This document shows positions 1 through 8,100 of a stretch of DNA of 46,456 bases, piece by piece. The stretch covers positions 1 through 46,456 of the forward strand of contig CAMJZA010000023.1 in the NCBI GenBank assembly GCA_946410085.1, read 5' to 3'. The translations under genes were made by a program, and so were the position numbers. This DNA comes from an uncultured Treponema sp. GTDB lineage: Bacteria > Spirochaetota > Spirochaetia > Treponematales > Treponemataceae. Below the pieces are notes generated by a model. It was given only the letters and a program-made list of their open reading frames with translations. It was not told where the DNA came from and ran no database searches. Every line of letters starts with the position of its first letter. The first letter of the stretch is position 1.

Positions 1-906
1 GTCGCGACCCTGAGCAATGCGGAGACCGGCGTGAGCCTGAATGACACAAAGTACTACTATGTCGTGAAGAAGCTGACCAAGCCGGCCGTAACTTACTCGG
101 ACGGCATACTCACCGACGAGAATAAGACTTCGTTCGGCGGCTACCACCCGCTCCGCTACAGCTATCTGGCAAGTACGATTGTGATGCCCAAGTTCTCCGT
201 GACGAACCCCTACAGCGACGGCAGTGTGACGATGACGGTTTCGGTGGACGGCGGAACGCCGCTTGTCGGAGCTACAACGACCGGGAACATCACTAACCAG
301 CCCCTGACGGACGGTACGCACACGATAACCATAACGCTCTCTCATCCCTACTGCACGAACCTGGTGGTGAACAAGAAAATCAAGGTGGCGATTAAGGCGG
401 TGAAGGTGAGCGCGACCAAGATTGACTGGTGGTTCTGCTCTAATAACGACGGACAGGTTCAGGCAAACCAGACCTTCTACATTAAGGCGGTAAATGCCGA
501 CGGTGAAGATCCGGATGAGAAGACCTGCTATCAGGTATCCAGTCAATATGGGGAGAATTTGGGCGGCCCTAACTCCAGGCTGAACGGCCTAACGCCGAAT
601 TCCACACATAATTACGTCTACCTGACGGACCCGGCGAGTACCTTCAAGTTCTACACAAGCCGCTCATCGATTACGGGTAAGAGCTATGAGCTATCAATGA
701 TTTGCGAGGACAATAGCAACACGACAAAGACCCTGTCAGCCCTGAAAGCCACTGGAGCAACCAGCACGAGCTTGGCGACCGGAAATTTGGGTTGGTCCGG
801 TGGGCCACAAGATACGGAGGCCCACGGCAACTACACGATTTACATTTCGTGGGCGGACAAGGCCTACACCGCCGCCGACAACACCAACGGCACCGACGAC
901 GAGTAG
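1..906 (+). CDS. Unrecognised surface-type protein, 3' part only
   Basis: The reading frame is open from the first base of the window, so this is the C-terminal 301 residues of a longer protein; the GTG at 31 need not be a start. The sequence is rich in Thr, Ser, Asn, Gly and Tyr and poor in hydrophobic stretches. It alternates short polar beta-like segments (for example TVSVDGGTPL and HTITITLSHP), as in secreted or outer-surface proteins with Ig-like repeats. No transmembrane segment or catalytic motif is visible. It ends in an acidic tail (TNGTDDE). I do not recognise the family; an exported adhesin or lipoprotein is the likeliest class, but the N-terminus with any signal peptide lies outside the window. 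A stem-loop follows 36 bp after the stop. Confidence 0.6.
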   Translation, partial: VATLSNAETGVSLNDTKYYYVVKKLTKPAVTYSDGILTDENKTSFGGYHPLRYSYLASTIVMPKFSVTNPYSDGSVTMTVSVDGGTPLVGATTTGNITNQPLTDGTHTITITLSHPYCTNLVVNKKIKVAIKAVKVSATKIDWWFCSNNDGQVQANQTFYIKAVNADGEDPDEKTCYQVSSQYGENLGGPNSRLNGLTPNSTHNYVYLTDPASTFKFYTSRSSITGKSYELSMICEDNSNTTKTLSALKATGATSTSLATGNLGWSGGPQDTEAHGNYTIYISWADKAYTAADNTNGTDDE

Positions 907-942
907 CCCGGCTTCCCCGGCTTCCCCTGCGGAAGCCAATGA

Positions 943-961
943 GTTTCCGCATCGCGGAAAC
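943..961 (+). terminator. Perfect 8-bp stem-loop after first CDS
   Basis: GTTTCCGC and GCGGAAAC form a perfect stem around the loop ATC. It lies 36 bp past the stop codon at 906. No T-run follows, so it may be a processing or pausing structure rather than a classical intrinsic terminator. A second small hairpin (CCGTGC-TTC-GCACGG) lies at about 1001-1016. Confidence 0.35.
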
Positions 962-1021
962 GCACGGGGGCGCTTGTGGCTCGCGTGCATGTGCCAGTCC
1001 GCCGTGCTTCGCACGGAGAAG

Positions 1022-1070
1022 GGAAACGTATGGAGCGGGGGCTAGAACAAGGGAACGTATGGAGCGGGGG
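1022..1070 (+). repeat. Two tandem copies of an extragenic 20-mer
   Basis: GGAAACGTATGGAGCGGGGG at 1022-1041 is followed by GGGAACGTATGGAGCGGGGG at 1051-1070. A third copy lies at 16328-16346, also between genes. The GTATGG core also appears in weaker matches near 1179 and 19579. This is therefore a dispersed extragenic repeat rather than a local duplication. Its function is unknown. Confidence 0.6.
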
Positions 1071-1257
1071 TCCAACGGACGTGGGCCCCCATAGCGAGCG
1101 TTTGATTGCCTCATTGAGCCTGTGGAACTGTCCGTATTTGTTGAATATGCGTATGATATGAATGCAATCTCGGCGAGCGTATGGGGACACCCCGCGGGAA
1201 ATGCCAGCGTAGCTTCAAGGCTATACGTTTCCGTGTCGTCTAGGAGAGACGCCCCTG

Positions 1258-1302
1258 CAGTTTCGCCCGTGCGTGTAGCCCGCAGAGGCGAGTTCCGCAG
1301 GA
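1258..1302 (+). repeat. Left copy of direct repeat bracketing DUF3800 remnant
   Basis: CAGTTTCGCCCGTGCG (1258-1273) and GGCGAGTTCCGCAGGA (1287-1302) recur in the same order at 1837-1852 and 1887-1902, on the other side of the DUF3800 pseudogene. The second block is identical in both copies. The first has one difference. The spacing between blocks differs (13 versus 34 bp). Confidence 0.6.
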
Positions 1303-1441
1303 CGGTAAAACAGCATTACCGTAATACCCTTGACTTCCAGCAAGGAAGCGGATATAGTGGGGCTAAAGGGTCAAGAGTGCTGCCTTTATGCGGTGCGCCG
1401 AGGTTTCTCGCTTGGCTCTCTTTTTTTTCAAAAAGGTATTT

Positions 1442-1815
1442 ATGTATCTTCTCTATGCCGACGATTCAGGGGTTTCTTCAGATCCGAATGTACAGTACAG
1501 CATCCTCGCGGGGTTTGCGACCTCAGAAACCCAGACTTTCTGGATTCAGAAAGCAGTCGATGAAATCATGGTGCGGCATACGGGACAGGCAGACTTGGAG
1601 CTCCATGCCAGCCCCATCAGGAGCGGGCGGGGAATCTGGCGGAGCTTCCGCTGTTCTTGGATTCTGCGATGTCCCGCTCCATCCAGATTGCCGATTTGAT
1701 AGCATTTGCCCTGTTCAGAAACTATGAATATGACGACGACAGCTATTTTTCGATTATAAAAGACTGCTTCGACAAGGACAAGAATCAGCTTCACGGGCTG
1801 TACGTCCTGGAATAA
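1442..1815 (+). pseudogene. DUF3800 protein gene with internal deletion
   Basis: From the ATG at 1442, preceded by AAAAAGG, the frame gives MYLLYADDSG..., the typical N-terminal acidic motif of DUF3800 proteins (an RNase H-like fold family often found with mobile elements and defence genes). It continues through LELHASPIRSGRG and WRSF at about 1650. The conserved C-terminal part, LPLFLDSAMSRSIQIADLIA then FALFRNYEYDDD, follows in a different frame from about 1642 and stops at 1815. A DUF3800 protein normally has over a hundred more residues between these parts, so an out-of-frame internal deletion joins the ends. Not expected to be functional. The fragment is bracketed by direct repeats. Confidence 0.75.
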
Positions 1816-1836
1816 TAGTCGTCACACCCCGTCCCG

Positions 1837-1902
1837 CAGTTCCGCCCGTGCGGGCAGGCAGGCAGCGGGGCTGTTCCGACGCTGGGGGCGAGTTCCGCAG
1901 GA
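1837..1902 (+). repeat. Right copy of direct repeat bracketing DUF3800 remnant
   Basis: CAGTTCCGCCCGTGCG at 1837-1852 and GGCGAGTTCCGCAGGA at 1887-1902 match the left copy at 1258-1302. The pair lies 22 bp after the stop of the DUF3800 fragment and before the M16 peptidase gene. Confidence 0.6.
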
Positions 1903-1969
1903 AGCTCGGCCCGCCTGCCGTCTGCGTCATAGACTTGCCTTTTATACCGTAAAGGTATATCCTTTTTCT

Positions 1970-4867
1970 ATGTATATGCATAAAGTTACGTGTTCAAAAC
2001 TTCTTTCTATAGTAGTTGCTTTTGTCCTGTTCCTTGCCTCACCGCTTGCCGCGATGAGCCGGAACAGGGAATCGCCTGCTGCTTCCGGCAAAAACGTCGA
2101 AAGCTTTACGCTGGAAAACGGGCTTACGGTCTTTACCTCCGAAAACCACAGCGTTCCCCTCGTGTACATAGAGATTGCCGTCCGTGCGGGCGGCGTAACG
2201 CAGACCCCGGAGACGGCGGGTCTCTTTCACCTCTACGAGCACATGATGTTCAAGGGGAACGAGCTGTACCGGGATGCTGCTTCCGTCCAGAAGGCAATCA
2301 ACGACATGGGCGTTACCAGCTGGAACGGCACGACCGGTCCCGACTGCGTGAACTATTTCTTTACGATACCGAAGGATCAGCTGGAACGGGGGCTTGCCTT
2401 CTGGAATGCCGCCATCCGAAGCCCCCTGCTGGACGAGAAGGAGCTTGAGAACGAAAAAAAGGTCGTCCTTTCCGAGATAGAAGGCGGTCAGGCCGACCCG
2501 TCGACGATTCTGTCCAATTACCTGCGGGGCAGGCTGTTCCCGGACGCTCCCTACCGTACTGATGCCGCCGGTTCACCGGAGGTGGTCAGGAATGCGACCG
2601 TTGCCCAGCTGCGCGACATGCAGAGCCGCTATTATATTCCCTGCAATGCAGCCCTTTTTGTCGGCGGCGACATACATCCGTCGGAAGTTCATGCCCTGGC
2701 AAAGAAAATCTGGGGCAGCTGGAGCAACAACGGCAACAGGGCACCCGCACGGCAGGCCCAGCAGGCGACTGCTCCCTTTGCGAAACCCCGGCTTGCGGTC
2801 ATGCCCTTTGACAAGCTGACGGAACAGCTTGCCGAAATCGAAGTCTATTTCCGGGGGCCCGATACGGACTTTAACCTTGAGGATATCTACGCCTCGGACT
2901 ATCTTGAAAAGCTGCTTGACGACCCCGACGGCAGCTACGTGCAGAGTCTGGTGGCCGATGAGGAGCTTGGCATCCCCGATTCCGGCTATGTCTGGGGCGG
3001 AGGCAGCTTTAACCGGGCGATGGGAATGTTCTCGTTCGGAGCCGTCGTGCTGGAACCGGAAAAGAACCTTCCCGGCCGCGTTGACCGCCTGCTTTCCCGG
3101 GTGCAGGGCGAACTTGTCCCTGCCGTCGCGGCGGACCCATCGTTATTTACGCAGGCAAAGGTCAAGGACATTGTGCGCAAGCTGTCTGACGCCGACATTG
3201 TTTCCACCCAGACGGCGGAAGGCATTCTGTCCCAGGTGCGGAGTGCCTGGCTCAGGGCAACGCCGGACTTTTACTACAGCTACAACAGCAGGATGGGCTC
3301 GGTGACGCAGGCAGACGTCCAGTCCTTCGTGAACCGCTATATCAGCGGTAAGAATCCCATCGTTCTGGTCCTCGTGAACCCTGCAGTCTACCAGAAAACC
3401 CGGCAGGCATTTGCTGCCAGGGGCTACGAGCTTGTTTCTGCCGATGACGCCTTCTGGTGGAAGGACCGCCGCTATGCTCCCGATCCGGCAAAGATTGCAC
3501 GGGAGACGGCTGCTTCCGGCAGGCAGGAAATCTATGTTCCGTCCGTTGCAAAGAAAAGCTCCTATAAGCTTTCCGGCAGCCGCAATGTGGACCGGCTGAC
3601 GCTCAAAAACGGCATTCCCGTGTATGTCCTCCGCGACACGAAGAGCAGGATTGCGACCGTCAGTATCGCCGTCAGGGGCGGTATTGACAGGCTGACGCCC
3701 GAAACGTCCGGACTGGAAAATGCCCTCTTTTCGATGATGGCGGACAGTTCCGTCCACTACGACTACGCCAGCAGGAAGACGATAAGCTTTGACAACCAGT
3801 CGTCAATCGGGGCGGCAAATAAGGTTGCCGGTTCCTACCTGACGCTCTCTTCGATCGATACCTATCTCTACGATATGATTCCCGTCCTGACCGACGGCTT
3901 CGTGAATCCTGACTTCAACGAGCAGCTGTATGCCCTGCAGATGAACAGCTACTCGCAGAACGTCCAGTTCATGCTCAATGATCCGGAGTCCCTGCTGGAC
4001 TATACGGCGTATAAGGAACTGTATAGGGGACATCCCTTCGAGGTGCAGACGTCCGTCACTCCCGATTCCATCGGGAACATCACGATTGCGAACATGCAGG
4101 CCCTGCACAAAAAGATCCTCAATGCCGGGAATATCTTTGTCTTTGCTTCCGGCAACATCTCCCCGGCAAAGCTGGTCAGCGAGCTGAACAAGTCCCTGGG
4201 ACTGCTTGTGTCGGACAAGGGGGAGCTTTACCGGCCCCATGCGGTCGCTCCTGCCGCCATCGGCGGACAGAACCGGGTGCTGACCCACCCGTCGGCGCAG
4301 GGGACGGGCTATGCCCAGCGGGTTTTCGCCGGACCGACGCCGGATTCTGCCGATTATGTGCCTGCCGTCATAGCGGCGAAGATGTATTCGACCATCCTGT
4401 TCAACGTTGTCCGCGAGCATTACGGGGCCTGCTACTCTCCTTCTGCAATCATGCAGCTTTCCCGGGCGCCGACGGGCGGCGAGTACATCTTCAAGCTGTC
4501 CGACCCGAAGTTCGTCAGCTATGTCAATGAGGCGCGTGACTACATGGCACGGGGCAAGATGATCGATTCCGTTGCCGGGGACGGCAGCTATGTCGTTTCG
4601 GACATACAGGACGAACTGGAAAGCTATAAGAACTCCTACATCGTGTCTACCTATTCGGGCCAGCGGACGGCGGCTGCGGTTGCGGGCCAGCTGGTCTACG
4701 ACCTGTTGAGCTATGACGATATTTCGTTCACCGAAAAGCTCAACATGCAGGTGCTTTTCCTGGATGCCCAGACGGTGGTCAGCACCTTCCGGAAGTACTG
4801 GTGCGATGCCAGGAGCCAGTGGTGGGTCATGGTTGGCCCGGAAATGAAGGATACGGTTGCGTTTTAA
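1970..4867 (+). CDS. M16-family zinc peptidase, secreted, two-domain
   Basis: A 965-aa metallopeptidase of the pitrilysin/M16 family, predicted to degrade peptides outside the cytoplasm. Residues about 8-28 form a hydrophobic signal peptide (LLSIVVAFVLFLASPLAA). The inverted zinc motif HLYEH is at 87-91, followed about 75 residues later by the glutamate-rich helix ELENEKKVVLSEIEGG (E162/E169), which supplies the third ligand. A second inactive M16 half begins near residue 540 (VDRLTLKNGIPVYVLRDTKS) and has no HxxEH, the usual active/inactive pairing. The start ATG at 1970 has no clear Shine-Dalgarno site. A possible promoter (TTGCCT at 1935, TATATC at 1956, spacer only 15 bp) would make the leader very short. 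It stands alone upstream of a separately initiated phosphatase gene. Confidence 0.93.
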   Translation: MYMHKVTCSKLLSIVVAFVLFLASPLAAMSRNRESPAASGKNVESFTLENGLTVFTSENHSVPLVYIEIAVRAGGVTQTPETAGLFHLYEHMMFKGNELYRDAASVQKAINDMGVTSWNGTTGPDCVNYFFTIPKDQLERGLAFWNAAIRSPLLDEKELENEKKVVLSEIEGGQADPSTILSNYLRGRLFPDAPYRTDAAGSPEVVRNATVAQLRDMQSRYYIPCNAALFVGGDIHPSEVHALAKKIWGSWSNNGNRAPARQAQQATAPFAKPRLAVMPFDKLTEQLAEIEVYFRGPDTDFNLEDIYASDYLEKLLDDPDGSYVQSLVADEELGIPDSGYVWGGGSFNRAMGMFSFGAVVLEPEKNLPGRVDRLLSRVQGELVPAVAADPSLFTQAKVKDIVRKLSDADIVSTQTAEGILSQVRSAWLRATPDFYYSYNSRMGSVTQADVQSFVNRYISGKNPIVLVLVNPAVYQKTRQAFAARGYELVSADDAFWWKDRRYAPDPAKIARETAASGRQEIYVPSVAKKSSYKLSGSRNVDRLTLKNGIPVYVLRDTKSRIATVSIAVRGGIDRLTPETSGLENALFSMMADSSVHYDYASRKTISFDNQSSIGAANKVAGSYLTLSSIDTYLYDMIPVLTDGFVNPDFNEQLYALQMNSYSQNVQFMLNDPESLLDYTAYKELYRGHPFEVQTSVTPDSIGNITIANMQALHKKILNAGNIFVFASGNISPAKLVSELNKSLGLLVSDKGELYRPHAVAPAAIGGQNRVLTHPSAQGTGYAQRVFAGPTPDSADYVPAVIAAKMYSTILFNVVREHYGACYSPSAIMQLSRAPTGGEYIFKLSDPKFVSYVNEARDYMARGKMIDSVAGDGSYVVSDIQDELESYKNSYIVSTYSGQRTAAAVAGQLVYDLLSYDDISFTEKLNMQVLFLDAQTVVSTFRKYWCDARSQWWVMVGPEMKDTVAF

Positions 4868-4882
4868 AATAGGTTAAAAGGA

Positions 4883-4905
4883 GTTTCAAAAGTAACCGAT
4901 TTTTT
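4883..4905 (+). repeat. Half copy of the GTTTCAAAAGT hairpin element
   Basis: GTTTCAAAAGT (4883-4893) is followed directly by AACCGATTTTTT. The same two blocks bound the complete hairpin element at 34846-34890, where the second stem arm lies between them. This copy therefore looks like the element with its right arm deleted. It is in the 75-bp gap between the M16 peptidase and the phosphatase gene. Confidence 0.55.
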
Positions 4906-4942
4906 AAAGGATATGTGCCCGTAAGGGCGGGAGGAAAAAAGT

Positions 4943-6262
4943 ATGGATTCAGAAGAGACGATTGATTTGTCTGATTTTTCGCAGGACCTTGCGGATGCGA
5001 ATTCCGAATCGGTTGACGAAAGCCTCTTTACGGGCGAAGCGAAAAAGGAGCAGAACAAGGAAGAAGTGTTCAGCTCCATGCTGCACGAGGACTTCTCTCC
5101 CAAGCAGATCGGTTCCATCGCCCGCTATACCGAGCCGGTTTCGTCTTCGGTTGCCCTGGATGCGGTCATTCAGACCTTCAGGGACGATGCCAGCCTGCAG
5201 GCGATTCCCGTGGAAGAGTACGACCACGTGGTCGGCTTCATAGACCGCAAGACGGTCGACTCCGTTTCTGGCAGCATGTGGAAGCGGATCACGTCCAGCA
5301 GCATTGCCGATTACATCAAGAAGGTCGACGTCATTCTCTATGCCCGCGAGTACATCGAAAACAACCTGAAGACGGTTTCTGACATAAACAGGAAGTACGA
5401 TATAAGCTATTTCCCCGTGTTCAACGGCAAGAGTTTCTTCGGCATGGTTTCCCTGGATGACTTCCTTGACCGGATGGCGGAAATCCGCGAGCAGGACCTT
5501 GCCAAGGCCTGTGCCATACAGCAGAGCTTTTTTCCCAGCGAAGAATTCATCTCGACCCTGCCTTACCGCTGTACCTTCTGGAACCAGATGGCGAATAAGC
5601 TTGGCGGCGACATGGTGGCCGCCTACCGCCTGTCTGACACCTGCAGCATGGTGGGCTGCTTTGACGTGTCCGGCAAGAACGTTGCGGCTTCGCTCCTGAC
5701 GGTAACGGTCGGCACCTTCTTCCAGTCCCTGCTTGCAACCTGCAATAAGGACCGGAATCCCGTCCGCATCATTGCGATGCTGGACGCATACCTTGCCCGC
5801 GTCATACCGCCGGGAAACTTCATTACGGCGGCCATCTGCTATGTTGACTATGAGAAGAAGAACTTCTGCATCTTCAACTGCGGCCATACGACGACCTACC
5901 TTATCAGGAAGCAGGACGACAAGATTTTCAACGTTCCCGTAGATCCAAAGCTTCCTCCGATGGGAATGGGCGAGGTGCACGACCAGCTTATGGCGAGCCT
6001 TGAGGATAAGGATGCGAAGCCCCCCTACAATGCCTTCAAGCTGTCTCCCGGCATTCACCTGAGCATGTATTCCGACGGTTTTACCGACATGAAGGACGAA
6101 CTGGGAGAACGTTATGAGGATGCGCGGGCAAAGGACTTCTTCGTCAAGCTCTACGATACTGCCGATGCAGAGGTGAAGGGCGAGGTGGAAGATACCGTCA
6201 GGAAATGGATCGGTACGGCCATTCTGCCCGATGACGTCACCGTTATAGACATCCGCTTCTAG
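4943..6262 (+). CDS. PP2C/SpoIIE-type serine phosphatase
   Basis: A cytoplasmic 439-aa protein phosphatase of the RsbU/SpoIIE (PPM) class, which usually dephosphorylates an anti-anti-sigma factor or a similar partner-switch protein. Residues 1-60 are acidic and probably disordered. Residues about 60-180 resemble a pair of CBS-like sensory modules (ending VSLDDFLDRM). The phosphatase domain runs from about 190. It shows the metal-binding signatures LGGDMVAAY (normally GGDYYD), FDVSGKNVAASLL and SDGFTDMKDE near the end. GGGAGG upstream of 4943 gives a strong ribosome site. The methionine in GGDM replaces the usual aromatic residue but the metal-binding aspartates are kept. No anti-sigma partner gene is adjacent. 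Confidence 0.88.
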   Translation: MDSEETIDLSDFSQDLADANSESVDESLFTGEAKKEQNKEEVFSSMLHEDFSPKQIGSIARYTEPVSSSVALDAVIQTFRDDASLQAIPVEEYDHVVGFIDRKTVDSVSGSMWKRITSSSIADYIKKVDVILYAREYIENNLKTVSDINRKYDISYFPVFNGKSFFGMVSLDDFLDRMAEIREQDLAKACAIQQSFFPSEEFISTLPYRCTFWNQMANKLGGDMVAAYRLSDTCSMVGCFDVSGKNVAASLLTVTVGTFFQSLLATCNKDRNPVRIIAMLDAYLARVIPPGNFITAAICYVDYEKKNFCIFNCGHTTTYLIRKQDDKIFNVPVDPKLPPMGMGEVHDQLMASLEDKDAKPPYNAFKLSPGIHLSMYSDGFTDMKDELGERYEDARAKDFFVKLYDTADAEVKGEVEDTVRKWIGTAILPDDVTVIDIRF

Positions 6263-6279
6263 GCGTGTGCGGGGAAGCA

Positions 6280-7017
6280 ATGGGCGAACTGAAAGACGCT
6301 GCCCTGTACCTGATACCCGTTACGCTCGGGGGAAGCGATGTCTGCCGCGTGCTTCCCGGCTACAACCATGATGTCGTACGCTCACTCAGGCACTTCATCG
6401 TGGAAAATGTCCGTTCTGCCCGCCGCTTCCTCAAGCTCGTGGACAAGGCGATAGACATAGACGCCCTGACCTTCCGCGAGCTGAACGAGCATACGGACCT
6501 GTCCGGTATTTCCCATTATCTGGACCCGCTTGAAAAGAACGGGGAGAGCATCGGTATCATCAGCGAGGCAGGCTGTCCTGCCGTTGCCGATCCCGGTGCT
6601 GCCGTCGTGGAGCTGGCGCAGCGGAAGGGCCTGCGCGTGATTCCCCTCGTGGGCCCTTCGTCCATCATCATGGCGGTCATGGCAAGCGGCTTTTCGGGAC
6701 AGTCATTCGCCTTCAACGGCTACCTGCCCGTGAAGGACGGGGAGCGTGCCGCAAAGCTCCGCAAGCTGGAGGGTCGGGCATGGAGCGAGGACCAGACCCA
6801 GCTCTTTATCGAAGCCCCCTACCGCAACATGAAAATGCTGGGTGCAATCCTTGCCGCCTGCCGGGGGGACACCCGCCTGTGCGTGGCGGCGGGCCTGACG
6901 ACAGAACAGGAGTGGGTGCGGACAAAGAAAGTCGCTGACTGGAAAAAGCTTCCTCCCGCAGAACTGGCGGCGGCCCTGAATAAAATTCCCGCGATATTCC
7001 TCCTGTACCGGGGATAA
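6280..7017 (+). CDS. RsmI-like SAM-dependent tetrapyrrole-methylase-fold protein
   Basis: This 245-aa protein belongs to the short RsmI-related methyltransferase group. RsmI proper 2'-O-methylates C1402 of 16S rRNA. The core signature IISEAGCPAVADPGA is followed by VIPLVGPSSIIMAVMASGFS, the cofactor pocket of the fold. The N-terminus LYLIPVTLGG with VLPGYNHDVV and HFIVENVRSARRFLK differs from classic RsmI, which starts with a VATPIGNL-type motif. It matches instead the divergent paralogue known from Bacteroidetes and spirochaetes. The RNA target of that paralogue is uncertain. ATG 6280 is chosen over GTG 6265 because GGGGA (6271-6275) is well spaced for it. The gene follows the phosphatase by 17 bp and ends overlapping the transporter start. 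Confidence 0.85.
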   Translation: MGELKDAALYLIPVTLGGSDVCRVLPGYNHDVVRSLRHFIVENVRSARRFLKLVDKAIDIDALTFRELNEHTDLSGISHYLDPLEKNGESIGIISEAGCPAVADPGAAVVELAQRKGLRVIPLVGPSSIIMAVMASGFSGQSFAFNGYLPVKDGERAAKLRKLEGRAWSEDQTQLFIEAPYRNMKMLGAILAACRGDTRLCVAAGLTTEQEWVRTKKVADWKKLPPAELAAALNKIPAIFLLYRG

Positions 7018-7970
7018 TGCGGGGAAAGAGACTGCACATGGAAGCTGACGGCAGGAACAGAAAGAACAATCAGACGAAGGGCATTATATGCATTGTCCTT
7101 GCGGGCATCGGTTTTTCTCTGATGACCTTTTTCGTGCGGTTCTCGGGGGACCTTCCCACCATGCAGAAGGCTTTTTTCCGCAATGCCGTCGCGCTCGTTC
7201 TGGCAGCCTGTGCCCTGCTTGGGGAGCGGGAAAAATTCGTCATAACGAAGGCATACGGCAGGGACATATTCTTCCGCTGCTTTTTCGGGACGACGGCGGT
7301 AATTGCAAACTTCTATGCGATTGACAAGCTCGTGCTGGCGGACTCGAACATGCTAAACAAGCTGTCGCCCTTCTTCGCGATCGTCCTGTCCATTCCCTTG
7401 CTGCGGGAAAAACCCTCGCGGACGGACATCATCGCCACGGTCATAGCGTTCATCGGGGCCCTGTTCATCATACGGCCGACGGGCAGCAACATGGCGCTCG
7501 TCCCCTCCCTCGCGGGGCTGTACGGCGGATTCGGGGCGGGCACAGCCTATGTGTTTGTCCGCAGGGCGGCCGGCAAAGGGGCGAAGACTCCCGTCATCGT
7601 GATATGCTTCTCGCTCTTCTCATGCCTGTTTACCCTTCCCTTCATGCTGGCAAACTTCGTGCCGATGAGCGGGCGGCAGTGGTTCATGCTGATTCTGGCA
7701 GGGGCATCCGCCGCGCTCGGGCAATTCTCCATAACAAGCGCGTACAAGTTCACCCCCGCAAAGAACCTGTCCGTCTTTGACTATACGCAGGTGCTGTTTG
7801 CGACCCTGTGGGGCTTCCTTTTCCTGCATGAAATACCGCTCCCGTCAAGCATCATCGGCTATGCGCTGATTATCGGCGTGGCATTTGTCCGCTGGAAAAA
7901 GGCCACGGGAAGAAAGATTGTCAGTGAGAACGAGGACAATCACTTCGTCAGGATAGCCAATCCCGGTTGA
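7017..7970 (+). CDS. EamA/DMT-family transporter
   Basis: A 317-aa inner-membrane protein with ten hydrophobic segments and two repeated EamA domains, the drug/metabolite transporter superfamily layout. The first segment is GIICIVLAGIGFSLMTFFVR. The second repeat includes ILAGASAALGQFSITSAYKF and the terminal helix IIGYALIIGVAFV. Substrate cannot be told from sequence; members export metabolites, amino acids or nucleotides. The ATG at 7017 overlaps the stop of the methylase gene (TAATG), implying translational coupling. A second in-frame ATG at 7038, 7 bp after GGGGAAAGAG, is an equally good start and would remove seven residues. Confidence 0.88.
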   Translation: MRGKRLHMEADGRNRKNNQTKGIICIVLAGIGFSLMTFFVRFSGDLPTMQKAFFRNAVALVLAACALLGEREKFVITKAYGRDIFFRCFFGTTAVIANFYAIDKLVLADSNMLNKLSPFFAIVLSIPLLREKPSRTDIIATVIAFIGALFIIRPTGSNMALVPSLAGLYGGFGAGTAYVFVRRAAGKGAKTPVIVICFSLFSCLFTLPFMLANFVPMSGRQWFMLILAGASAALGQFSITSAYKFTPAKNLSVFDYTQVLFATLWGFLFLHEIPLPSSIIGYALIIGVAFVRWKKATGRKIVSENEDNHFVRIANPG

Positions 7971-7993
7971 TGGCACACCCCGCCAGGCAGAAT

Positions 7994-8077
7994 AATGTTT
8001 GGAAACACTAAAATCGCCCTAAAATAGTGTTTACAAACATTAAAACACATGCTAAAATAGTGTTTGGAAACATTATT
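7994..8077 (+). promoter_or_regulatory. Phased palindrome array over ATPase promoter
   Basis: Three copies of the 12-bp dyad TGTTT-nn-AAACA lie at 7996-8007, 8028-8039 and 8061-8072. Their centres are 32 and 33 bp apart, three helical turns. The wider match is TAGTGTTTnnAAACATTA in copies 2 and 3, and copy 1 is inverted. A promoter can be read through them: TTTACA (8030-8035), 17-bp spacer, TAAAAT (8053-8058). Copy 2 therefore covers the -35 box and copy 3 the start point, as expected for an autoregulatory operator. The ribosome site GAGGGGG follows before ATG 8101. Confidence 0.75.
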
Positions 8078-8100
8078 TTGCCGATCAGAGGGGGTGCTGC

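Larger units (their letters stand above)
907..1441. other. Gene-poor repeat-bearing stretch
   Basis: No reading frame here has a convincing protein. Frames up to 200 codons exist only because of high GC and show no family resemblance. What is present is the stem-loop at 943, the 20-mer repeats at 1022-1070, an inverted repeat ACGGTAA (1302-1308) / TTACCGT (1316-1322), and the left copy of the direct repeat that brackets the DUF3800 remnant. It reads as eroded accessory DNA. Confidence 0.5.

Noticed and set aside
1122..1727. Long open frame as a 201-aa gene
   Set aside because: It crosses the DUF3800 remnant in the wrong frame, has no ribosome site and no family resemblance. A faint Fic-like phrase (FVEYAYDMNAI) is too short to support.
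4949..6280. 443-codon open frame opposite the PP2C gene
   Set aside because: It mirrors the phosphatase gene almost exactly, has no domain motif, and exists because of the GC-rich codon pattern on the other strand.
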